Assembly: GCA_964482585.1 (NCBI GenBank)
Contig: CAYZYO010000057.1
Coordinates: 1 to 15,246, forward strand
Source: CAYZYO01 sp964482585
GTDB taxonomy: Bacteria > Bacillota > Syntrophomonadia > Syntrophomonadales > Syntrophomonadaceae
Length of the DNA stretch: 15,246 nucleotides
Direction of reading: 5' to 3'
Part shown: one piece after another, positions 1 to 6,718 of the stretch
How positions within the stretch are numbered: position 1 is the first letter of the stretch
Layout of the letters: each line of letters begins with the position of its first letter
Notes under the pieces: model-generated
Told to the model about the DNA's origin: nothing
Database searches by the model: none
The model's input: the letters and a program-made list of their open reading frames with translations, nothing else
Made by a program: the position numbers and the translations under genes

Positions 1-1
1 G

Positions 2-664
2 TGCATAATAGCCAGGGGGATTCTAACTGGTGAGCATGGTGTAGGAAGAGTAATCGCCAGGCCTTTTATAGGGCAAAAAGGACACTATATAAGAACCAGC
101 AACCGGCACGATTTTTCCCTGGAACCTGAAAAAACCCTCCTGGATTATATCATAGCAGATGGGCAGGAGGTTATCGGCATAGGGAAAATAAAAGACCTAT
201 TTGCAGGTAAGGGAATAAGCAAGTCACTACCAACTAAGAATAATGAAGAAGGAATAGGAATTATTATTGATATTATAACCAGTCCTACCACAGATGGTTT
301 AGTTTTTGCCAATCTATTGGATTTTGATCAGCTGTTTGGACACCGGAATGATGCTCCTGGTTATGCTAAGGCCCTGGAAGAATTCGATTTCAGACTGCCG
401 GATATCATGGCAGCACTAAGCATAGATGATGTATTATTTATTACCGCTGATCACGGTTGTGACCCGACTACAGTTAGTACTGATCATTCCAGGGAATATG
501 TTCCTATTCTGGTTTATGGAAAATCTTTAAATCAGGGGGTTGATCTGGGTGTACGCAGGTCTTTTGCCGATTTAGCCCAGACTATTGCAGAACACCTGGG
601 ATTAAAGGCTACCGGTCTAGCAGGAGAGAGTTTTTATAGGCAACTAACCAGGCCAGAAATGTAG
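2..664 (+). CDS. deoB: phosphopentomutase, C-terminal part (5' end outside window)
   Basis: The open frame runs in from the window edge and ends at a TAG, giving the last 220 residues of a protein usually about 390-400 long. DeoB interconverts (deoxy)ribose 1-phosphate and 5-phosphate in the cytoplasm, linking nucleoside phosphorolysis to the pentose pathway; it is a metalloenzyme of the alkaline phosphatase superfamily. Visible metal-site motifs are DFDQLFGHRND (the second Asp and the His) and ADHGCDPTT...STDHSRE (Asp-His, then a second His 11 residues after the first). Their spacing equals that of the Mn-binding residues of the B. cereus enzyme (D286/H291, D327/H328/H339). The phosphorylated Thr would lie in the missing N-terminal part. 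An internal TTG at 317 is not the start, because homology extends upstream of it. The gene lies 297 bases before pdp, a functional partner. Identification is firm. Confidence 0.95.
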   Translation, partial: CIIARGILTGEHGVGRVIARPFIGQKGHYIRTSNRHDFSLEPEKTLLDYIIADGQEVIGIGKIKDLFAGKGISKSLPTKNNEEGIGIIIDIITSPTTDGLVFANLLDFDQLFGHRNDAPGYAKALEEFDFRLPDIMAALSIDDVLFITADHGCDPTTVSTDHSREYVPILVYGKSLNQGVDLGVRRSFADLAQTIAEHLGLKATGLAGESFYRQLTRPEM

Positions 665-961
665 TCTTTAAAAATAACAAATGATGAGTAAAGCCGGGCA
701 AACAAAGCTTGATTAGTAAGAAAATAAAGGCTTAATGCAATTATCTTACCGGATAGAACCGTAGATAGAATCGTAGAGGCGACTTCAGTCGCCGCCCTTT
801 CATCCTGAATTCCGGCTGGCCGGAGACTTAACGCTCGTCTACGCGGATACTTTTCCTTTCCAAATATAAAGGAATCGGATTTATATAATATCATAAAGGG
901 TAGCACTCTATTTAGCAATTGTTAAGACACTTAGGCATTTTAAAATTAGGGGGTAACTAGT
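665..961. other. deoB-pdp intergenic region with two small hairpins
   Basis: 297 bases without a credible gene. They hold two adjacent inverted repeats: GGCGACT/AGTCGCC at 778-793 and TCCGG/CCGGA at 811-824. A TATAAT-like hexamer lies at 884-889 but has no good -35 at 16-18 bases. The pdp ribosome binding site AGGGGG is at 948-953. No clear terminator for deoB is visible. Confidence 0.5.
778..824. repeat. tandem hairpins, possible dispersed palindromic element
   Basis: A 7-bp perfect stem (GGCGACT, loop TC, AGTCGCC; 778-793) is followed after 17 bases by a second stem (TCCGG, loop CTGG, CCGGA; 811-824). Neither is followed by a T run, so they look poor as terminators. The flanking CGTAGAGGCGAC and CATCCTGAAT resemble dispersed palindromic elements I recall from clostridial genomes, but copy number cannot be judged from this window. 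Confidence 0.4.
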
Positions 962-2263
962 ATGAGAATGGTAGACTTGATTCACAGGAAGAAGCAGGGA
1001 TACAATCTGTCTAAGGCTGAAATTGAATATATGGTACAGGGATATACTGCCGGTATTATTCCCGATTATCAAATGTCAGCGTTTTTAATGGCGGTGTGTT
1101 TTCAAGGAATGAGTAAGGAGGAAATTGCTAATTTAACCCTGGCCCTGGTTAATTCCGGGGACAGAATAGATTTATCCGGGATAGATGGAATAAAAGTGGA
1201 TAAACATTCAACCGGTGGAGTAGGGGATAAGATTAGTTTAATAGTAGTTCCACTGGTTGCGTGTGTGGGTGTTCCAGTAGCCAAAATGAGCGGCAGGGGA
1301 TTAGGTCATACTGGTGGTACAATCGATAAATTGGAGTCTATAGAAGGCTTTAGAACCGATTTGGGTAGGGAACAGTTTATATCTAATGTAAATACATATA
1401 AAATGGCAATAGTAGGCCAATCAGCCAACTTAACCCCGGCTGACAAGAAATTATATGCCCTGCGAGATGTAACTGCAACTGTTGATAGCCTGCCATTGAT
1501 TGCCAGTTCCGTCATGAGCAAAAAGATAGCTTCCGGGGCGGATGCGATTGTGCTGGATGTTAAGGTAGGGTCAGGGGCCTTTGTTAAAACACTGGAGGAA
1601 GCCAGTGAACTAGCCGGGACTATGGTGGAAATAGGAAAAGCCTTGAACAGAAGGACTATAGCGATTATTACCGATATGAACCAACCCTTAGGCCATGAGG
1701 TAGGTAATGCCAATGAGGTCAAGGAAGCGATAGATGTACTAAATAATAAGGGCTCTGAAGACGAAACCACAGTGGCCCTTACCATAGCTTCCAATATGGC
1801 AGTTTTAGGTGGGGCCTATGCTGATTTCGAATCAGCGTACCGGGATCTGGGCCAGATAATAGAGTTGGGAAGAGCAATTGAAAAACTAAGGGAATTAATC
1901 AGAATACAGGGTGGAAATCCAGATGTAGTTGATTATCCAGATATACTTCCCCAGGCGAAATACCATATAGAGATTAAGTCACTGCGTAGTGGCTATGTTG
2001 AATCGATTGATACCGAACATATTGGTATTTCGGCAATGCTCCTGGGGGCTGGAAGAAAAACCAAAGAGGATGTTATCGACTATTCTGCTGGTATTACTAT
2101 GGTTAAAAAGATTGGGGATTTTGTAAATGAAGGCGACATCCTCTGTGTTTTACATACTAATTTAGAAAAACACCATAAATCAGCCAGGGCAGCTTTAGCA
2201 GCTTTTGATATCAGCCCAATAAAACCGGAAAAACCCCCATATGTTTATAGAATAATAAAATGA
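962..2263 (+). CDS. pdp: pyrimidine-nucleoside phosphorylase
   Basis: Cleaves uridine, deoxyuridine and thymidine with phosphate to the free base and (deoxy)ribose 1-phosphate, the substrate of DeoB encoded just upstream. It is cytoplasmic and normally a homodimer. The 433-residue length is exactly that of the Firmicutes PyNP family. Motifs in order: KHSTGGVGD at 81-89 (phosphate binding), SGRGLGHTGGTIDKLE at 110-125 (the family signature), LRDVTATVDS around 167-176 and SSVMSKKIASGADAIVLDVK at 182-201. R168, S183 and K187 sit at the positions of the pyrimidine-binding residues of the Geobacillus enzyme. The C-terminal LLGAGRKTKEDVIDYSAGI is typical. The start is ATG 962, eight bases after AGGGGG; the next Met (codon 3) is less likely because the family begins MRMVD. 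The product could be called thymidine phosphorylase, but similarity is closer to Pdp than DeoA. Confidence 0.97.
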   Translation: MRMVDLIHRKKQGYNLSKAEIEYMVQGYTAGIIPDYQMSAFLMAVCFQGMSKEEIANLTLALVNSGDRIDLSGIDGIKVDKHSTGGVGDKISLIVVPLVACVGVPVAKMSGRGLGHTGGTIDKLESIEGFRTDLGREQFISNVNTYKMAIVGQSANLTPADKKLYALRDVTATVDSLPLIASSVMSKKIASGADAIVLDVKVGSGAFVKTLEEASELAGTMVEIGKALNRRTIAIITDMNQPLGHEVGNANEVKEAIDVLNNKGSEDETTVALTIASNMAVLGGAYADFESAYRDLGQIIELGRAIEKLRELIRIQGGNPDVVDYPDILPQAKYHIEIKSLRSGYVESIDTEHIGISAMLLGAGRKTKEDVIDYSAGITMVKKIGDFVNEGDILCVLHTNLEKHHKSARAALAAFDISPIKPEKPPYVYRIIK

Positions 2264-2322
2264 GGTCTTGAAGATTGGAATAAGATATAGCATCTATTGT
2301 CATTGCTTGAATAAAGGGCTAT

Positions 2323-2400
2323 TGTCATCCTGAACGAAATGAAGAATCTTCCGTCTCACAGATGAAAAGATTCTTCGCTGATGCTTGTCTGCAGGACACA
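2323..2400. repeat. degenerate palindromic (REP/MITE-like) element
   Basis: Inner stem GAAGAATCTT (2341-2350) pairs perfectly over 10 bases with AAGATTCTTC (2367-2376). The outer arms TGTCATCCTG (2323-2332) and CAGGACA (2392-2398) pair partially. The pattern TGTCATCCTGAACGAA...GAAGAATCTT resembles a palindromic intergenic repeat I recall from many bacterial genomes. This copy is asymmetric and looks decayed. Confidence 0.5.
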
Positions 2401-2564
2401 ACCACCGATAAAAACCACAGCTATTAAGGTACAGCCACAGTGTCTTTAGTAAATCACTAGAAGCACATCTTTTTCATTCTGTTTCTTTTAATATCCCCGG
2501 AGAGAATAATTGAATAATACAATTGGTTTTCATTCTGGTATTTAGTTACATTTATGAATTGATT

Positions 2565-2594
2565 GCATATGAAATACTGGTAAGCGAAACAATA
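2565..2594 (+). promoter_or_regulatory. candidate sigma-F/sigma-G promoter for the catalase
   Basis: GCATA (2565-2569) fits the sigma-F -35 GYWTA exactly. After a 15-base spacer, CGAAACAATA (2585-2594) fits GGNRANANTW at all but the first position. ATTGATTGCATA, which includes the -35, recurs at the spoVAC promoter (13933-13944) at the same distance from a similar -10. The predicted leader is about 85 bases. Called by eye. Confidence 0.5.
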
Positions 2595-2685
2595 ATAGTG
2601 TAAACGACGGCACTTGTTATCCTCAAAAAAGAATCGATATCCAGACTGGGGAATAGGGTAATTTTTCAAATCTAATGGAGAAAGG

Positions 2686-4833
2686 ATGCGAAAGATGGAT
2701 ACAACTGAAAACGGTTTTGAAAACGTTAATGAGTATACTAAAGACGAGCAACTGGCAACTTTTCGTGCCAATCATATGCGAGAACACCTTACTACTAACC
2801 AGGGCCTAAGAATTTCCAATACCGATGATTCCCTGAAAGCTGGAGAACGGGGACCTACGCTAATGGAGGATTTTCATTTCCGGGAAAAGCTTACTCATTT
2901 TGATCATGAACGGATACCTGAACGGGTAGTCCATGCACGAGGCTCTGGTGCCCATGGTTATTTTCAGGTTTACGAATCTCTAACCGATTTAACCAAAGCC
3001 AAATTTCTTCAAGACCCCTCGGTTAAAACTCCGGTATTTGTACGTTTTTCAACTGTAGTGGGATCCCGCGGTTCTGCTGATACGGTTCGTGATGTACGGG
3101 GCTTCGCGACCAAGTTTTATACCGAAGAAGGTAATTATGATCTGGTAGGCAATAACATACCTATTTTCTTTATCCAGGATGGGATTAAATTTCCAGATAT
3201 TGTTCATGCTATCAAGCCTGAGCCGCATAATGAAATTCCCCAGGCATCTGCTGCCCATGATACTTTCTGGGACTTTGTAGTAAGTACTCCAGAATTAGCC
3301 CATATGATTATGTGGCTGCTGTCCGACCGGGCTGTTCCACGTAGTTACCGCATGATGGAAGGGTTTGGAGTAAATACCTTCCGCTTAATTAATGAACAGG
3401 GGAAAGCCCATTTTGTAAAATTCCACTGGAAGCCTTTATTAGGCGTACACTCACTGGTGTGGGATGAAGCCCAGAAGATTGCCGGTATGGATCCTGATTA
3501 TCACCGCGGTGATTTATGGAATGCAATTGAGGATGGCGAATATCCCGAGTATGAACTGGGTATACAGGCATTGGAGGAAGGGCAGGAATACGATTTTGAT
3601 TTTGATATTCTTGACCCAACCAAGTTCTGGCCGGAAGAAGTTATTCCAGTGCGCCGTATCGGGAAAATGACATTGAATCGAAATGTTGACAATTTTTTTA
3701 CTGAAACTGAGCAGGTGGCTTTCCATCCGGGCAATGTAGTCCCCGGGATCGATTTCACCAATGATCCTTTATTACAGGGCAGGTTGTTCTCTTACCTGGA
3801 TACCCAATTGATACGCCTGGGCGGCCCTAATTTTCATGAAATACCTATCAACCGATCGGTTGCACCAGTGCATAATAACCAGCGGGATGGATATCACCGG
3901 ATGACTATTGACCAGGGGGTTGTCAGCTACTCACCGAATTTTATTCAAGGCAATTCTCCACGCCCGGCTTCAGAGATCAACCGTGGTTATATGCATTATG
4001 CTGAAAAAGTGGACGGACGTAAAGTTCGTAACCGCAGTGCAAGTTTTCAGGATCATTACCGCCAGGCTACACTGTTCTGGAACAGTATGTCATTGGCTGA
4101 AAAACAGCATATTGTAGAAGCTTTTCATTTTGAAGTAGGGAAGGTAAAGGATAAAAGTACCAGGCAACGGGTGGTAGAAATGTTTAGTAATGTTGATAGC
4201 CGCCTGGCAGCCAATATTGCGAAGGGAATTGGGGCTGATCCCCCGGTATCAGCTGGTGGAACCGGGGTAGTTGAGTCTTCTCCGGCTGTCAGCCAGGAGA
4301 ATACTACCAGGATTCCAGACACTCGTCGGGTGGCAGTACTGGTTGAAAATGGATATAATCACTCTGATGTAATGCAGATAACTGAGGCGTTCAAGTCGGC
4401 CAAAGTTCACCCGGTAATAGTCAGTATATTAAAGGGCAAACTAACCAGCAGTGATGGCCAGCAGCTGGAGGTACAGGAAAACTATATAACCACTGGCTCA
4501 GTGATGTTTGATGCCGTTTATATTCCAGGGGGACGTCAGAGTGTAGATACGCTTAAACAGCATAAAGAAATATTGCATTTTATCAATGAAGCATATAAAC
4601 ACTGTAAAGCAATGGGGGCTTCAAATGAGGGAGTAGACCTGCTTGATGCTTCTCAAATATGTCAGATATCATTGGCAGGTACCAATACCAATAATGAAGT
4701 ACTTATTGATAACGGTATTGTCACTACCAGGAATACAACCCAACTTGATACTTTTAACCAGGAATTTATTAAAGCCATTGCTGAGCACCGCCACTGGTCT
4801 AGGGCGGTGCAAAAAGAACTGAGTTTTTTGTAA
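2686..4833 (+). CDS. katE: large-subunit (clade II) heme catalase with C-terminal DJ-1/PfpI-like domain
   Basis: Dismutates hydrogen peroxide to water and oxygen. The 715 residues match the large-subunit class (about 680-750) rather than the 480-550 of small catalases. Motifs: distal His84 in RIPERVVHARGSGAHG, catalytic Asn in VGNN (154-157), proximal heme ligand Y370 with R366 in RLFSYLDTQ, and GGPNFHEIPINR at 379-390. H347 lies 23 residues before the Tyr, as does His392 of E. coli HPII, which is covalently joined to Tyr415. Residues about 545-700 form a flavodoxin/DJ-1-like domain (RRVAVLVENGYNHSDV, VYIPGGRQSVDTLKQ). Two starts are possible: ATG 2686, five bases after GGAG, or ATG 2695, nine bases after AAAGG; I keep the longer. 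Arginine is almost always CGN here but AGR in pdp and dacF, hinting at transfer or different expression. A forespore-type promoter lies upstream. The symbol katE is by class; role by analogy to B. subtilis katX is inference. Confidence 0.95.
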   Translation: MRKMDTTENGFENVNEYTKDEQLATFRANHMREHLTTNQGLRISNTDDSLKAGERGPTLMEDFHFREKLTHFDHERIPERVVHARGSGAHGYFQVYESLTDLTKAKFLQDPSVKTPVFVRFSTVVGSRGSADTVRDVRGFATKFYTEEGNYDLVGNNIPIFFIQDGIKFPDIVHAIKPEPHNEIPQASAAHDTFWDFVVSTPELAHMIMWLLSDRAVPRSYRMMEGFGVNTFRLINEQGKAHFVKFHWKPLLGVHSLVWDEAQKIAGMDPDYHRGDLWNAIEDGEYPEYELGIQALEEGQEYDFDFDILDPTKFWPEEVIPVRRIGKMTLNRNVDNFFTETEQVAFHPGNVVPGIDFTNDPLLQGRLFSYLDTQLIRLGGPNFHEIPINRSVAPVHNNQRDGYHRMTIDQGVVSYSPNFIQGNSPRPASEINRGYMHYAEKVDGRKVRNRSASFQDHYRQATLFWNSMSLAEKQHIVEAFHFEVGKVKDKSTRQRVVEMFSNVDSRLAANIAKGIGADPPVSAGGTGVVESSPAVSQENTTRIPDTRRVAVLVENGYNHSDVMQITEAFKSAKVHPVIVSILKGKLTSSDGQQLEVQENYITTGSVMFDAVYIPGGRQSVDTLKQHKEILHFINEAYKHCKAMGASNEGVDLLDASQICQISLAGTNTNNEVLIDNGIVTTRNTTQLDTFNQEFIKAIAEHRHWSRAVQKELSFL
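4785..4810 (+). repeat. GC-rich inverted repeat at the 3' end of the catalase gene
   Basis: GCACCGCC (4785-4792), a 10-base loop, then GGCGGTGC (4803-4810): 8 perfect GC-rich pairs inside the last codons of the catalase gene. A T6 run follows at about 4823-4829, just before the stop. It might contribute to termination, or protect the mRNA end, or be a codon coincidence. Confidence 0.4.
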
Positions 4834-4875
4834 AACAATGAAAAAAATTTTGCTAAAATGGCAAAACGGTTAGAA

Positions 4876-4911
4876 AACTGCGCTGGAAATCTTCAGATAA
4901 CCTGCGCAGTT
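4876..4911 (+). terminator. inverted repeat downstream of the catalase, possible terminator
   Basis: AACTGCGC (4876-4883) pairs perfectly with GCGCAGTT (4904-4911). The stem can continue with GG/CC (4885-4886 with 4901-4902) after one mismatch. The following sequence, ATACTTTGCC, is only weakly T-rich, so termination is uncertain. The rest of 4834-5127 (294 bases) holds no gene I can support. Confidence 0.4.
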
Positions 4912-5127
4912 ATACTTTGCCAAACCCAAATACTTAATTTATAACACTCATAGTAATGAAAATTGGCTTATAGGTGATTATAACAAGCTAACCAACTGGA
5001 TATAGCCAGGTCTGTGTATACCCACTACAGTATCTTTACCAAAAACCCTATTAATCGACTGGAATAATCAATTCATCTGGTAAATATAATCTAACAGATG
5101 AAGTATTTTGGGGAGGTACGAGTTTCA

Positions 5128-6273
5128 ATGATACGAAAAAGAAATATTGTTTTAGCTGTGATTATTATTTTTATTTTTGCTTTTATTGTTCCGTCACCGG
5201 CAAGTGCTGATAATGTTGATGTAAAGGCAGATTCATATGTATTAATGGATGCCGATTCCGGGAAATTACTGCTAGCCAGGAATGAAAACAAAAGGCTGGC
5301 TCCTGCCAGTATGACCAAGCTTATGACCATGATATTAGCAGTAGAGGCTTTGGAAGAAGGAAGGGTAGAGTTAAAAGATAAGGTTATAACCAGTGAAAAT
5401 GCCTGGAAAATGGGTGGTTCCCAAATATACCTGGAACCAGGAGAAGAAATGACCTATGAAGAGATGTTAATAGCTATAGCTGTGGGGTCAGCTAATGATG
5501 CATGTGTGGCCGTAGCCGAACACCTTGAGGGTACTCATCAGAATTTTGTGGATAACATGAATAAAAAGGCCAAGTTAATGGGGTTAAAGAATACCCATTT
5601 CATTAATTCGCATGGTTTAAGTGAAAAAGAACACTATACGTCGGCATATGATATGGCAGTAATTGCTCGATATGCTTTAGCCCATCCAAAAATTTTAGAA
5701 TACTGTTCAATAAAAGAATATAATCTAAGAGAGGGAGAATTTAAATTATTTAACACTAATAAACTGCTCTGGTGGTATCAAGGAGCCGATGGTTTTAAAA
5801 CCGGATTTACCAATGAAGCAAAACACTGTCTTACATCTACCGCAAAAAGAGATGGATTGCGATTAATATCAGTAGTTATGGCTTCACCTGAAAACCATGG
5901 AAATTTTAGAGATTCTATGCAGCTGCTTAATTATGGTTTTGCAAAATACTCCTTTAAAAGTTTCTATAGTGAAGGAAATGTGTGTGGGATAGTTAATGTT
6001 GGTAAGGGAATTCAGGATAGTGTTGAAGCTGCTGCTAGTGAAGATATCGGTATGATAGTATTAAAAGGTAAAGAAAATAATATTACCTATCAAACCGATT
6101 TGTTATCGTATATTGATGCTCCGGTGAACGAGGGACAAAAATTGGGAGAAATCCTGGTGTATGACGATGGAGACTTACAAAAGAAAGTAGATTTAACTGC
6201 TGCTTCGGATGTGCCTCGTTCAGGCTTAATAAGGGAGATATTGAAAATGCTTGCCGAAATGTATCTTTTATAA
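5128..6273 (+). CDS. dacF: D-alanyl-D-alanine carboxypeptidase (sporulation DacF type)
   Basis: A penicillin-binding protein that removes the terminal D-Ala of peptidoglycan stem peptides, trimming crosslinks outside the membrane; in B. subtilis DacF acts on the forming spore wall. Counting from ATG 5128 the protein has 381 residues. The signal peptide is basic residues plus a hydrophobic run (residues 7-22), ending ASA-D near 27. The three PBP motifs are S61-M-T-K64, S121-A-N123 and K224-T-G226. A C-terminal beta domain follows, and residues 364-381 form a likely amphipathic membrane anchor. The in-frame ATG at 5098 is rejected because the strong GGGGAGG (5110-5116) would then lie inside the gene and the signal peptide would not be N-terminal; the spacing from that site to 5128 is 11, slightly long. 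It heads the dacF-spoIIAA-spoIIAB-sigF order known from Bacillus. No convincing promoter was found upstream. Confidence 0.95.
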   Translation: MIRKRNIVLAVIIIFIFAFIVPSPASADNVDVKADSYVLMDADSGKLLLARNENKRLAPASMTKLMTMILAVEALEEGRVELKDKVITSENAWKMGGSQIYLEPGEEMTYEEMLIAIAVGSANDACVAVAEHLEGTHQNFVDNMNKKAKLMGLKNTHFINSHGLSEKEHYTSAYDMAVIARYALAHPKILEYCSIKEYNLREGEFKLFNTNKLLWWYQGADGFKTGFTNEAKHCLTSTAKRDGLRLISVVMASPENHGNFRDSMQLLNYGFAKYSFKSFYSEGNVCGIVNVGKGIQDSVEAAASEDIGMIVLKGKENNITYQTDLLSYIDAPVNEGQKLGEILVYDDGDLQKKVDLTAASDVPRSGLIREILKMLAEMYLL

Positions 6274-6289
6274 ATGGAATTTTGTGGAA
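6252..6289 (+). promoter_or_regulatory. candidate pair of Spo0A boxes before spoIIAA
   Basis: TGCCGAA at 6252-6258 fits the 0A box TGNCGAA exactly and lies in the last codons of dacF. TGTGGAA at 6283-6289 fits at 6 of 7 positions. The two are in the same orientation and 31 bases apart, about three helical turns, next to the sigma-H-like promoter. In B. subtilis phosphorylated Spo0A activates this operon. Confidence 0.4.
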
Positions 6290-6315
6290 GGTATTATCCC
6301 CTTCCTGTAGAACAT
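6287..6315 (+). promoter_or_regulatory. candidate sigma-H promoter of spoIIAA-spoIIAB-sigF
   Basis: GAAGGTATT (6287-6295) fits the sigma-H -35 RNAGGAWWW at 8 of 9 positions. After 11 bases, GTAGAACAT (6307-6315) fits the -10 RNNGAATWW at 8 of 9. The known spacing is 11-12. The start would fall about 30 bases before the spoIIAA ATG. The -35 overlaps a 6-bp inverted repeat, GGAAGG/CCTTCC (6286-6305). In B. subtilis spoIIA is sigma-H dependent. Confidence 0.55.
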
Positions 6316-6351
6316 TTTACTAAGTATTAGGTGTGGGGAGGGGATAATAAA

Positions 6352-6684
6352 ATGGATGTAGAACTTAAACAGGTCAGGAATACGCTTATAGTAAAGATTG
6401 CTGGTGAAATGGACATGCTTATTGCCGAGAAGATACGTAAGGAAGTTGATAAAAGATTAAAAGATAGTATAATAAAAAACTTAATTATAAATATGGAAAA
6501 AGTGACTTTTATAGATAGTTCAGGTCTGGGGGTTATTATTGGAAGATACAAAAAAATGACCGCTATTAAAGGAAGGATGTATATTGTTGGGGCCCGTCCA
6601 CCAGTAGAAAGGATACTACTCTTTTCCGGAATTAATAAATTGGTGCCGATGTACAAGAGTGAACAGGATATTATTAGTATCTAA
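6352..6684 (+). CDS. spoIIAA: anti-sigma-F factor antagonist SpoIIAA
   Basis: A small STAS-domain protein that, when unphosphorylated, binds SpoIIAB and frees sigma-F in the forespore; SpoIIAB inactivates it by phosphorylation. The protein has 110 residues against 117 in B. subtilis. The key motif is FIDSSGLGVIIGRYKK (53-68): S56 aligns with the phosphorylated S58 of B. subtilis, and the SSGLGV-GRYK block is nearly identical. The start is ATG 6352, eight bases after the strong GGGGAGGGG (6335-6343). A GTG at 6331 in the same frame would put that site inside the gene. It follows dacF by 78 bases, which carry the sigma-H-like promoter, and is followed by spoIIAB after an unusual 34-base gap with a hairpin. 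Confidence 0.96.
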   Translation: MDVELKQVRNTLIVKIAGEMDMLIAEKIRKEVDKRLKDSIIKNLIINMEKVTFIDSSGLGVIIGRYKKMTAIKGRMYIVGARPPVERILLFSGINKLVPMYKSEQDIISI

Positions 6685-6718
6685 GGGGAGGTGAATCCAG
6701 CCTTGAGCTGGATATATT
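6683..6718 (+). promoter_or_regulatory. spoIIAB ribosome binding site with an intervening hairpin
   Basis: The only strong ribosome binding site, AAGGGGAGGTG (6683-6693), is 27 bases (from GGAGG) from the spoIIAB ATG at 6719, too far for normal initiation. Between them lies a perfect 7-bp hairpin, ATCCAGC (6695-6701), loop CTTGA, GCTGGAT (6707-6713). If folded, the effective spacing is 8 bases. No closer in-frame start exists because TGA at 6704-6706 blocks the frame. Confidence 0.6.

Larger units (their letters stand above)
2264..2685. other. pdp-catalase intergenic region
   Basis: 422 bases without a credible gene. They hold a 10-base direct repeat CTATTGTCAT (2294-2303 and 2319-2328), a palindromic element at 2323-2400 and a forespore-type promoter at 2565-2594. 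I see no terminator for pdp with a good T run. Confidence 0.55.

Noticed and set aside
884..889. TATAAT hexamer as a promoter for pdp
   Set aside because: No recognisable -35 at 16-18 bases; such hexamers are frequent in AT-rich DNA.
634..918. Minus-strand open frame of 94 codons across the deoB end and the intergenic hairpins
   Set aside because: It overlaps deoB, translates the inverted repeats, has no recognisable domain and no good ribosome binding site.
919..946. TTGTTA-N16-TAAAAT just before pdp
   Set aside because: The transcript would start inside or at the ribosome binding site (948-953), leaving no usable leader.
2457..2771. Minus-strand open frame of 104 codons upstream of the catalase
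   Set aside because: It overlaps the catalase start and the forespore-type promoter; its composition is not protein-like and no family is recognisable.
5062..5090. Sigma-F-like -10 (GGTAAATATA) before dacF, with GAATA upstream
   Set aside because: The -10 matches 9 of 10, but no GYWTA lies 14-16 bases upstream and GAATA is only 12 bases away, so I could not support a promoter.
6286..6305. GGAAGG/CCTTCC inverted repeat as a dacF terminator
   Set aside because: Only 6 pairs with an 8-base loop and no T run directly after it; it overlaps the sigma-H-like -35 instead.
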